Of a stretch of 64,000 bases of DNA, positions 43,474 through 50,363 are shown in pieces. Origin of the DNA: Lewinellaceae bacterium (GTDB lineage: Bacteria; Bacteroidota; Bacteroidia; Chitinophagales; Saprospiraceae); contig JACJXW010000004.1 of the NCBI GenBank assembly GCA_020636405.1, forward strand, positions 1,240,001 through 1,304,000, given 5' to 3'. Both the position numbers and the translations under genes were made by a program. Position 1 is the stretch's first letter; each line of letters opens with the position of its first letter. A model generated the notes under the pieces. It had not been told where the DNA came from and searched no databases. It saw nothing but the letters and a program-made list of their open reading frames with translations.

Positions 43474-44145
43474 ATGAAAAATATGCTCGTTTTCTTCTTG
43501 TTGACAGCTGCTGCGGCAACGGCTTCTGCCCAGAACTACGCCGAGGCAGTAAAGCCCATGAGCAAAGGAGATCAGAACAGTTTCACTATCGATTTCACCA
43601 TCGGCAATGCAGAAACCATCGCCGATCTGTGGGTGGATTACCAGAAAGATTTCAAAGCCAAAAAACCCAAGCTGGACAAGAAGGCGAATGAATATTTTGC
43701 CGACGATGCCCAGGTTGACAAGATCAGCAGTAATACTATTGACATCTACTCCAAAGTAGCCCGCAAATCCGACAAAGGGGCGGTGCTCACCATTTGGTTT
43801 GACCTGGGAGGCGCCTATCTCTCTTCCAGCCGTCATCCGGACCGCATGGCCGGCGCCAGGGAATGGATGTCCGGTTTCGAACAGGTGATCAGGGCCTCCT
43901 TCGCCAAAGAGGCCCTCGAAGCGGAAGAGGCCGCCCTGAAGGATCTGGAAAAGGAACTGAAGGGCCTGGAAAAGGATCAGCAGGATGCCGCGAAGGAGGT
44001 GGAGAAGCTCGAAAAGGAACTGCAGGACGCCCGCCAGAAAGTAGCGGAGATGGATCAGGCTGTAGGCACGAAACAGCAGCAGATCATGGATCAAAAGAAG
44101 ATGGTCGAGGAGGCCAAGGCGAAGCTGAAAAAGATGAAGCGGTAA
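43474..44145 (+). CDS. Exported protein with C-terminal coiled coil
   Basis: 223 residues. Signal peptide MKNMLVFFLLTAAAATASAQ. Residues 25-135 form a compact mixed region (IADLWVDYQKDFKAKKPKLD, TIWFDLGGAYLS); residues 140-223 are a long Glu/Lys/Ala coiled coil (LEAEEAALKDLEKELKGLEK) ending KLKKMKR. It probably forms a periplasmic oligomer. I recognise no family. Convergent or overlapping plus-strand frames on the same DNA are shadows. It precedes the SMUG-like gene by 44 bp. Confidence 0.78.
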   Translation: MKNMLVFFLLTAAAATASAQNYAEAVKPMSKGDQNSFTIDFTIGNAETIADLWVDYQKDFKAKKPKLDKKANEYFADDAQVDKISSNTIDIYSKVARKSDKGAVLTIWFDLGGAYLSSSRHPDRMAGAREWMSGFEQVIRASFAKEALEAEEAALKDLEKELKGLEKDQQDAAKEVEKLEKELQDARQKVAEMDQAVGTKQQQIMDQKKMVEEAKAKLKKMKR

Positions 44146-44189
44146 TGGGTTTGAGCCTGCAGGTTCAACTCATTGAAACTTCCTTAATC

Positions 44190-44879
44190 ATGTCCTTTGC
44201 CCATCGCATCCTGGAATTCAACCGCAGCCTGCGGCCCGACTGGAAACTTCCGGGCCATGTAGAATTGCTTTATCCCTACGAAGAAGCGGAAACCTGGCGG
44301 GCGATGGAGGCCTTCTATCACCAGTATTACAGGGATGAAAGCCTCCGCGTGGCCATTTTCGGCATCAATCCGGGGCGTTTCGGGGCGGGCGTTACCGGCG
44401 TGCCCTTTACCGACCCCATTCGTCTGGAAACGGAGTGCGGCATCGGGAATGATTTTAAGAAAAAACCGGAACTGTCGTCCGAGTTCGTCTACACCGTCGT
44501 CAACGCCTGGGGCGGGCCGGAGGCCTTCTACCGCCGGTTTTACATCACTTCCCTTTGCCCCCTGGGCTTCACCCGGGACGGCAAGAACTACAATTACTAC
44601 GACGACAAAACGCTGGAGCGCGCCGCGGAGCCCCACATCATCGACAACATCCGGGCCCAGATCGGGCTGGGGGTGAGCGATCAGGTAGCCCTGTGTATGG
44701 GCCAGGGAAAAAACATGCAGTACTTCGAACAGCTCAACGAGCAGCACGGCTTTTTTCAACAGGTGCTGCCCCTGCCGCACCCGCGCTGGGTGATGCAGTA
44801 TCGGCGAAAGCGGCTGGCGGAGTTTGTGGAATTGTACCTGGAGACGCTCCGGAAAGCGGCCGCCGCAGCAGGCGCCTGA
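44190..44879 (+). CDS. SMUG1-like uracil-DNA glycosylase family protein
   Basis: 229 residues. The active-site block FGINPGRFGAGVTGVPFTDP is close to the SMUG1 motif GMNPGPFGMAQTGVPFG, and the late motif LPLPHPRWVMQYRRKR holds the conserved His of the second uracil-binding segment. The family (DUF4918/SMUG-like) removes uracil or oxidised pyrimidines from DNA. ATG 44190 (MSFAHRILEF) is used; an open frame extends 109 codons upstream but overlaps the coiled-coil gene in another frame. Its stop lies 3 bp from the end of the minus-strand remnant at 44883. Confidence 0.85.
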   Translation: MSFAHRILEFNRSLRPDWKLPGHVELLYPYEEAETWRAMEAFYHQYYRDESLRVAIFGINPGRFGAGVTGVPFTDPIRLETECGIGNDFKKKPELSSEFVYTVVNAWGGPEAFYRRFYITSLCPLGFTRDGKNYNYYDDKTLERAAEPHIIDNIRAQIGLGVSDQVALCMGQGKNMQYFEQLNEQHGFFQQVLPLPHPRWVMQYRRKRLAEFVELYLETLRKAAAAAGA

Positions 44880-44882
44880 CAA

Positions 44883-45059
44883 TTACCGCCGGACGACCCG
44901 GCAATCCTTCTGATGCTCTCCGTAACGCAAAATATAAAAACGCAGAGAATCCTGTTCCGGGAAAAAGGTAGCCTCCGTGAGGAACCGGTAGGTGGAAGAA
45001 GGGTATTCATAGACGATAACCGGCTCTTTTTGGGACAGCGGGAGCGTACGGCCTTCGCC
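44883..45059 (-). pseudogene. Possible 3' remnant of a displaced minus-strand gene
   Basis: On the minus strand, 58 codons (ending RYGEHQKDCRVVRR, with VYEYPSSTYRFLTEATFFPE upstream) read like a real C terminus with normal codon use, but the frame is cut by a TAG at 45060-45062 and no start follows. It is tail-to-tail with the SMUG-like gene (3 bp apart), as an intact gene would be. It lies under the first part of the toxin reading frame, so either it is a shadow or the toxin cassette replaced the rest of this gene. Confidence 0.3.
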
Positions 45060-45479
45060 CTATGGGTGTTGATGGGAGAGCAGGATTTCATCATCTGGAA
45101 AGATGGCGAGCCGGATCTGGCGCCTTGGAGGAAGGCAAAGCTGGAGCAGGAACTGGAAGAGCTGGATAGCGCCGAGCAGTATGTCCTTTTTGTCCGAATA
45201 CCAGGATACTACCCTTGTTACAGCTGTTTCGGAGAAGAGGAAATTTTCTTAAATTTAGGGGAGATTTGGAAGTACGGCGTTACTTCCAAGCAAGAAAAAG
45301 GGCGTTACCCGCAAGGGCTTCCAGTATATGGCCTGGAATACAAAATACAATACGAAGGGCCGACGATAGAATGCTATAAGCAGGAAAAAATAAAAATATA
45401 TTATTACGCGCTGTTACCTGAAAATCTTCGGCGTGCTCGTCCTCTTAAACGTCCGCCGGGGAATAAAAGAGATAACTGA
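44913..45479 (+). CDS. Orphan polymorphic-toxin nuclease domain (URI/GIY-YIG-like)
   Basis: 188 residues. From about residue 80 the sequence has the look of the C-terminal nuclease domain of bacterial polymorphic toxins: EELDSAEQYVLFVRIPGYYP, a CYSC pair, then FLNLGEIWKYGVTSKQEKGR, a late Glu153 and the C-terminal RPPGNK. GEIWKYGVT...RY and a final PPGNK are hallmarks of the URI/GIY-YIG-type toxins, so DNA cleavage in rival cells is expected. There is no N-terminal trafficking domain (no Rhs, PAAR or T9SS region); the first 60 or so residues are of uncertain reality. The stop is 1 bp from the next ATG, the arrangement of a toxin-immunity pair. Confidence 0.7.
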   Translation: MLSVTQNIKTQRILFREKGSLREEPVGGRRVFIDDNRLFLGQRERTAFALWVLMGEQDFIIWKDGEPDLAPWRKAKLEQELEELDSAEQYVLFVRIPGYYPCYSCFGEEEIFLNLGEIWKYGVTSKQEKGRYPQGLPVYGLEYKIQYEGPTIECYKQEKIKIYYYALLPENLRRARPLKRPPGNKRDN

Positions 45480-45480
45480 C

Positions 45481-45903
45481 ATGGAAAAAACAGTATGGCC
45501 GCCTATAGCATTTGGCACTGTCTTTTGGAAAGAAGTGGGTGATAAAGCTTTTTGGATAACGAAGATCGAAAGTTTTCTACAGCAGCATATTCAGTTGGAA
45601 GATTACGGTTCCGGTATTTCTGTCATTCGCTTTGTATCGGTAGCCGTTTTACCCACCAATAAACTGCATGAAGAATACATCCAATATCTCAAAAAGCACA
45701 AAGAGCTGGTAATTAATCTTAAACTAGACTACCCTGCTGTTTGCCAGGCAGATGAGCTTGCTTTCCTGCAACTCGTTGCCCAGCTTTTCCTCCGCGCCAT
45801 CGACGAAGCCCCACAACACAACATCAAAAATTTCGACTGGCCCCGTTTCCGGAAGGACGTCGCCGCGCTGTTCGAAGCGGAAGGGTGGCTGCAGCTGGTG
45901 TAG
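45481..45903 (+). CDS. Probable immunity protein to the upstream toxin
   Basis: 140 residues, soluble, acidic and helical (QYLKKHKELVINLKLDYPAV, DELAFLQLVAQLFLRAIDEA), ending DVAALFEAEGWLQLV. It starts 1 bp after the toxin stop. Small acidic proteins immediately downstream of toxin nuclease domains are usually their inhibitors; I do not recognise the family, so the call rests on context and composition. A 12-bp perfect hairpin (45919-45949) follows. Confidence 0.6.
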   Translation: MEKTVWPPIAFGTVFWKEVGDKAFWITKIESFLQQHIQLEDYGSGISVIRFVSVAVLPTNKLHEEYIQYLKKHKELVINLKLDYPAVCQADELAFLQLVAQLFLRAIDEAPQHNIKNFDWPRFRKDVAALFEAEGWLQLV

Positions 45904-45918
45904 GGGGGGCTCCCTAAA

Positions 45919-45949
45919 ATTAAGCGCTAATGGTAAATTAGCGCTTAAT
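45919..45949. terminator. Hairpin between convergent genes
   Basis: ATTAAGCGCTAA (45919-45930) pairs perfectly with TTAGCGCTTAAT (45938-45949), loop 7 nt, between the immunity gene and the convergent barrel gene. No T-run; probable shared 3' end. Confidence 0.6.
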
Positions 45950-45972
45950 GTGGCCAAAACGCCTCTCTTCCC

Positions 45973-48813
45973 CTAATGCCTCCAATCCCACCCCCTTCGC
46001 TCCTCATTCTCCCGTTTCGCCGGGGCATTTCCAAAATTCCGGATCTGGTAGGTAAACGTCAGCATAAAGTACTGTTGCAGCACCTCGGTCTGTACATCCT
46101 CGATGTAGGCTTCGGTGACGTTGCGCTGGATATTGGTGTTCTGCTTGAGCAGGTCGAAAACAGATAACTGCACTTCGCCGCGTTCATTTTTGAACAGCTT
46201 TTTGGCCAGGCCCATGTTCCACAGCCAGTAATTCTGGTCGAACCCTTCGGACAGCCCGTTGTAGAGCTGGTGGTTGAGGGTGGTGCGGAAGACGAAGCCG
46301 TTGGCGATGATGAAGTTGGCCAGCAGGCTGGAATTCTGGCTGAAGTATTCGGTATTCAGGCGGGTGGAGAGGCTGTTCTCCACGGTGTTGAAGCTGGACT
46401 GGGAGGAGATCGTGAAGTCCACCCGTTCGCTGATGTTGCTGCTCAGCACCAGGCCCAGGCCGTAGGCGGTATTGTTGGCGTAGTTTAAAGCTCCATTGAC
46501 CAGGCCCGGCTGGCGGGTAAAGTCGGCCGACAGGTTGAGGTTGAGGTTAGACTTCAGCAGCTTCACCGGCAGGCCGTAGGTCAGGAAGCCGCGCAGGTTG
46601 CGGTAGCCCTCCAGGTTGGCCGGGCGGATGAGCTGGCCGCCCCGTGGCAGGGTGATGCCCTCGGCGATCAGAGTGTCCTGAACAGCAGTAAAGGTGTTGT
46701 TCCCGATGTAATTGTCGGAGTACTGGCCGGAGAGCATGGCGTAGAGTACCGTCGATTTTTCCGTATTGGTGCGGGAAAAACGGGCGAAGAGGCGGTGTGC
46801 ATAATTTTGCTCCAGATCCGGGTTGCCCGATCTTAGCTGCAGCGGGTTGCTGTTGTCGATGGCTTCCTGCAGCTGGCTGACCGAGGGCGGAGTGGTGCTG
46901 GCCCGATATCCCACCCGGAGGTTATCCTGTTTGGAGAATTCGTACCGGAAGAACGCGCCCGGCACCAGGTTGTAAAAGTTGCGGCTCAGCTGATCGGCCA
47001 CCGGAAATACCTGCTCTCCCTCCAGTTGCGCCCACTGGTAGTGCACGCGGGCAAAGAGCATCGCCTTTTCCCCCCGCATCCGATAGCCCATACCGGCGCG
47101 CTGCGCCAGGTAGTTGCTGCTGAAGGTATTCGACAGGGCGGGGTTGAACAGGTTGTACTCCTGGCTGCTATCCTCCAGGCCGAAGGTTTCCTGTTCCGAT
47201 TCCCCTTTCTGGTAGGAGGCTTCATAGTCGAACTGCACCATCCCTTCCTTGCCCAGGGGTTCGGTATAAGAAGCCCGGCTTTCGATCTCCCACCCGTCGG
47301 TGAAAAGGTCCGAGAACTGGTTGAGCGTATCGGAAAGGGTAATATCTTCAAAGAAGGTATTCTCCGAGAGCAGGTAGCGCTTTCCGGTTTTGTTGTTGTA
47401 GTTGGTATTCAGGTTGAGGGAGAAGGTGCGTCCTCGCTTGGCGAAGCGGTGGCGGAAGAGCAGCATGTTGGAGAAGTCGAGCGCGTCGAGTTGGGGCGCC
47501 AGTTCGTAGAGCGCCTTGCTGGTGGGTTCGCCGCCGAACAGGTTGATGCCGGTGGTGTTCTCCCTGCCGTCGTTGTACTGCAGGCCCAGGCGGGGCACGA
47601 TCAGTATGGAATTGGTGGAGTCGATCTTATAGTCGATGCGCAGGTTGAACCGGTGGTTGGTATTGGTCGTGGCCGTACGGCTTTCCTCGTCGTACACCTG
47701 CTCGAAATCGGAGTTGGTGATGTAATCGCGGAACGAGGTGGTTAAGGCGTCGTTTTCACTGCGGTTGAAGAAGTAACTGCCGGAGACATCCGTCTTTTTT
47801 CCCCACTTATCGCTATAGTTGAGGCCAAAGGCCTGGGTAGCGGATATACCGTTTTGTTCTCCGACCAGGAAGTCGCCGATATCACCGCCGCCACCGCGCC
47901 GCCACCGTCCGCCGCCCCGTCCTCCACCGGGGCCGCCGCGCCCGCCCTGGTCGCCGCCGACCACCCCCAGGAGGTCTTCGGTAGCGAAGTTCTGCTGGTT
48001 GATGTTGTTGGCCTGGCCGATGAGGGAAATGCGGCTGTCCCCTTTGAAGATATTGACGTTGCCGCCGCCCTGGTACTGTCCGTCGAGGCCGTAGCCGCCG
48101 TACACCTTGCCGAACTGGCCGCTGCGCATGCCCGGCTTGGTGATGATGTTGATGGCCTTGGTGGTCTGTCCGTCATCAACCCCGGTAAACTGGGCCTGGT
48201 CGCTCTGCCGGTCGAAGACCTGTATCTTGTCGATCACTTCGGCGGGCAGGTTGCGCAGGGCGGCCATCGGGTCGTTGCCAAAGAAGGGCTTGCCGTCGAC
48301 CAGCACTTCCTGCACGTTCTCGCCCTGTGCCTGCACCTGGCCGCCTTCCACGGTCACCCCCGGCATTTTCCGAATGAGGTTCTCGGCGCTGGCGTCGGGG
48401 TTGACCTTATAGGCGCCTGCGTTAAACTGGGTGGTGTCGCCTTTCATGGTGGCAGTAGGCAGCTTTTCCTTGACGATGGCCTCCTGGAGATTGAGCGCTT
48501 CTTCCTCCAGGGCAATGCGGCCGGCGCGCACCGGGCCGTTTTCCACTACGACTTCCTGAGTATAGGGCTGGTAGCCCAGGTAGGTCACCTTCAGTTCATA
48601 GGCGCCCGGCCGGGCCGTCAGGCGAAAGCGGCCCGCCTCGTCGGCTACCGCCCCCCGGGTGGCCCCATCTTCCCGGCTGGTAAGGGTGATGTTGGCGCCC
48701 GTCAGGGGTGTTTCCGTTTTGGCGTCCATTATCATCCCGAGAATGGGGAACTCTTGAGCGAAGGCGGCGGAACCCAGCCATAAGGACAGCAGGAGAAGCA
48801 GGTATTTTTTCAT
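45973..48813 (-). CDS. Outer-membrane TonB-dependent-receptor-like barrel
   Basis: 946 residues. A signal peptide (MKKYLLLLLSLWLGSAAFAQ) leads to a carboxypeptidase-regulatory-like domain (about 22-105, GMIMDAKTETPLTGANITLT), then a plug domain (VLVDGKPFFGND, VIDKIQVFDRQSDQAQF) and a 22-strand-type barrel of the OMP_b-brl_3 family to the end. A Gly/Arg-rich loop (about 285-310, GGRGGPGGGRGGG) sits between plug and barrel; such loops are common in the group. No SusD partner is next to it, so it is not a Sus pair; nutrient or metal uptake by TonB is likely but ligand unknown. Its C-terminal end lies 24 bp from the hairpin at 45919-45949. Confidence 0.9.
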   Translation of the reverse strand: MKKYLLLLLSLWLGSAAFAQEFPILGMIMDAKTETPLTGANITLTSREDGATRGAVADEAGRFRLTARPGAYELKVTYLGYQPYTQEVVVENGPVRAGRIALEEEALNLQEAIVKEKLPTATMKGDTTQFNAGAYKVNPDASAENLIRKMPGVTVEGGQVQAQGENVQEVLVDGKPFFGNDPMAALRNLPAEVIDKIQVFDRQSDQAQFTGVDDGQTTKAINIITKPGMRSGQFGKVYGGYGLDGQYQGGGNVNIFKGDSRISLIGQANNINQQNFATEDLLGVVGGDQGGRGGPGGGRGGGRWRRGGGGDIGDFLVGEQNGISATQAFGLNYSDKWGKKTDVSGSYFFNRSENDALTTSFRDYITNSDFEQVYDEESRTATTNTNHRFNLRIDYKIDSTNSILIVPRLGLQYNDGRENTTGINLFGGEPTSKALYELAPQLDALDFSNMLLFRHRFAKRGRTFSLNLNTNYNNKTGKRYLLSENTFFEDITLSDTLNQFSDLFTDGWEIESRASYTEPLGKEGMVQFDYEASYQKGESEQETFGLEDSSQEYNLFNPALSNTFSSNYLAQRAGMGYRMRGEKAMLFARVHYQWAQLEGEQVFPVADQLSRNFYNLVPGAFFRYEFSKQDNLRVGYRASTTPPSVSQLQEAIDNSNPLQLRSGNPDLEQNYAHRLFARFSRTNTEKSTVLYAMLSGQYSDNYIGNNTFTAVQDTLIAEGITLPRGGQLIRPANLEGYRNLRGFLTYGLPVKLLKSNLNLNLSADFTRQPGLVNGALNYANNTAYGLGLVLSSNISERVDFTISSQSSFNTVENSLSTRLNTEYFSQNSSLLANFIIANGFVFRTTLNHQLYNGLSEGFDQNYWLWNMGLAKKLFKNERGEVQLSVFDLLKQNTNIQRNVTEAYIEDVQTEVLQQYFMLTFTYQIRNFGNAPAKRENEERRGWDWRH

Positions 48814-49016
48814 TTCATCTTTTTGAGCCCGGGACAGTATGCATCACCGCCCCGAATCAATTCATTAGACAAACTTAAGCTCTTCTTTTTTCCCGGAGGG
48901 TGATTTTTTTTAGTCCCTACGCTTTGATGCATAAAAAAATCGACAACCATTAGGGCCAGCTTGGCATTCCTGCCTTTTTTGTCGTAAATTCCCATCGCGA
49001 AAACAAGACAAAAAAC

Positions 49017-49340
49017 ATGCAACACGACTGGACCTACGACGAATTCTCCACCTTTGCCATGCTGTATGCCACCTCCATCAATACCGATGTGGAACCCGAA
49101 GATGAGGAACTCATCCGGAAAAGAGTGGATGAAGCTACCTTCCGGAAGATGAAAGAGGTATTTCAGAACTGTTCCGACATAAAATGCATCGACATCCTGC
49201 GGGCCTACCACGACAAGTACATGGCCGACGAGCCCAGCCGGCAGCGCTTGCTGGATGACGTAAGGAAATTATTTGAAGCCGATGAGAAGTATACCAACTT
49301 TGAACGGGAATTGGTCCACATGTTCAAGATGGTGCTTTGA
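49017..49340 (+). CDS. Small helical protein of unknown function
   Basis: 107 residues, soluble, all-helical and acidic, starting MQHDWTYDEFSTFAMLYATS. Features include the mid-region VDEATFRKMKEVFQNCSDIK and a C-terminal FERELVHMFKMVL. No signal peptide. It loosely resembles short TerB-like helical proteins, but I would not assign it. It is immediately before pdxH on the same strand (63 bp gap) and may be co-transcribed. Confidence 0.7.
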   Translation: MQHDWTYDEFSTFAMLYATSINTDVEPEDEELIRKRVDEATFRKMKEVFQNCSDIKCIDILRAYHDKYMADEPSRQRLLDDVRKLFEADEKYTNFERELVHMFKMVL

Positions 49341-49403
49341 AATTTCTTGCCTTTCCTCCACAATTGTGTTAGGTTTGCTTCCCGAACCAACTACCGTCCC
49401 AGC

Positions 49404-50042
49404 ATGGACCTTGCCGCTATACGTGAAGAATATACCCGCGACGGGCTTTCGCGGGAGAATCTCGACGAAGACCCTTTCCGCCAGTTCGAGCACTGGTTCG
49501 GGCAGGCGCTAAACAGCGAGGCGGCCACGCCCAACGCCATGAGCCTGGCCACGGTTTCAGCCGATGGCCAGCCATCGCAGCGCACCGTCCTGCTGAAGTA
49601 CTTCGATGAGCAGGGGCTGGTCTTTTTCACCAACTACGAAAGCCGCAAGGCCCGCGAGATCGCCGGCAACCCCCGGGTTTCCCTGCTGTTCTACTGGCCG
49701 GAACTGGAGCGGCAGGTGCACATCGCTGGCCGCACAGAGCGGGTCTCCACCGGCGAGTCCCTGAAGTATTTCATGAGCCGCCCCCGCGGCAGCCAGATCG
49801 GCGCCTGGGTATCCAATCAGAGTTCAGCGGTAGGTTCCCGCCAATTGTTGCTGGCGAAATTTGAAGAGATGAAGCGGAAATTCCAAAACCAGGAAGTGCC
49901 GCTGCCGTCCTTTTGGGGCGGCTACCGGGTCGCACCCGTCAGCTTCGAGTTCTGGCAAGGCCGCCCCAATCGTTTGCACGACCGCTTCCTTTACTCCCGG
50001 CACGAGGATGGGCGATGGGGGCTGGAACGGCTGGCGCCGTAG
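49404..50042 (+). CDS. pdxH: Pyridoxamine 5'-phosphate oxidase
   Basis: 212-residue FMN-dependent enzyme making pyridoxal phosphate from PNP or PMP. The family pattern is intact: REEYTRDGLSRENLDEDPF at the start, NAMSLATVSADGQPSQRTVLLK (substrate/FMN region), VFFTNYESRKAREI, and the C-terminal RPNRLHDRFLYSRHEDGRWGLERLAP with PLP-binding Arg and His. ATG 49404 (MDLAAIREEY) fits homologues; the frame is open from 49347 without support. It supplies PLP to enzymes such as the class-IV aminotransferase. Confidence 0.96.
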   Translation: MDLAAIREEYTRDGLSRENLDEDPFRQFEHWFGQALNSEAATPNAMSLATVSADGQPSQRTVLLKYFDEQGLVFFTNYESRKAREIAGNPRVSLLFYWPELERQVHIAGRTERVSTGESLKYFMSRPRGSQIGAWVSNQSSAVGSRQLLLAKFEEMKRKFQNQEVPLPSFWGGYRVAPVSFEFWQGRPNRLHDRFLYSRHEDGRWGLERLAP

Positions 50043-50058
50043 AGGTTTTTGGCCTTCA

Positions 50059-50097
50059 AATTTCAGGTGCCGGCAGATGTCAGGGCAGCCTGAAATT
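50059..50097. repeat. 9-bp inverted repeat with AATTTCAGG arms
   Basis: AATTTCAGG (50059-50067) pairs with CCTGAAATT (50089-50097); inner TGCC/GGCA also pair. It lies just after pdxH and shares its arm with the palindrome at 27740-27796. Confidence 0.6.
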
Positions 50098-50132
50098 CGC
50101 AGGCGCTTCCAATATTCCTTATTTTGTACCTC

Positions 50133-50360
50133 ATGGATATCGATCAGTTGAAGCTAAAACTCATTCAGCGGGTATTGCAAACGGAGGATACCGAGCTGTT
50201 GAGGACAGCCCTGAAGGTGCTGGAACTGGGCGGGCGTTCGGTTGCGGCGCCTCCTTCGCCCACCCGGCAGGAACCGCCAGTACTCCAGCCGGGGCAGCCG
50301 CCAGCAGATGAGGACATAAAGCAATTACAGCGGGATATTGATGAGTTGTTTAATCCGTGA
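50133..50360 (+). CDS. Small protein, antitoxin-like N terminus
   Basis: 75 residues starting MDIDQLKLKLIQRVLQTEDT at 50133, soluble. The first 35 residues resemble the helical N terminus of Bacteroidota type II antitoxins (ILQTED..LLRTALKVLEL); the middle is Pro-rich (RQEPPVLQPGQPP), and the end (IKQLQRDIDELFNP) is helical. No RelE/ParE-like toxin is adjacent, so it is not called an antitoxin. It is convergent with the 50364 gene, 3 bp apart. Confidence 0.55.
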   Translation: MDIDQLKLKLIQRVLQTEDTELLRTALKVLELGGRSVAAPPSPTRQEPPVLQPGQPPADEDIKQLQRDIDELFNP

Positions 50361-50363
50361 GGT

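Noticed and set aside
42460..44094. 544-codon minus-strand open frame
   Set aside because: It crosses two clear plus-strand genes (diheme cytochrome and coiled-coil protein) and has no family signature.
43863..44189. 109-codon upstream extension of the SMUG-like gene
   Set aside because: It overlaps the coiled-coil gene out of frame and is repetitive Gly/Arg/Glu; the family start is at 44190.
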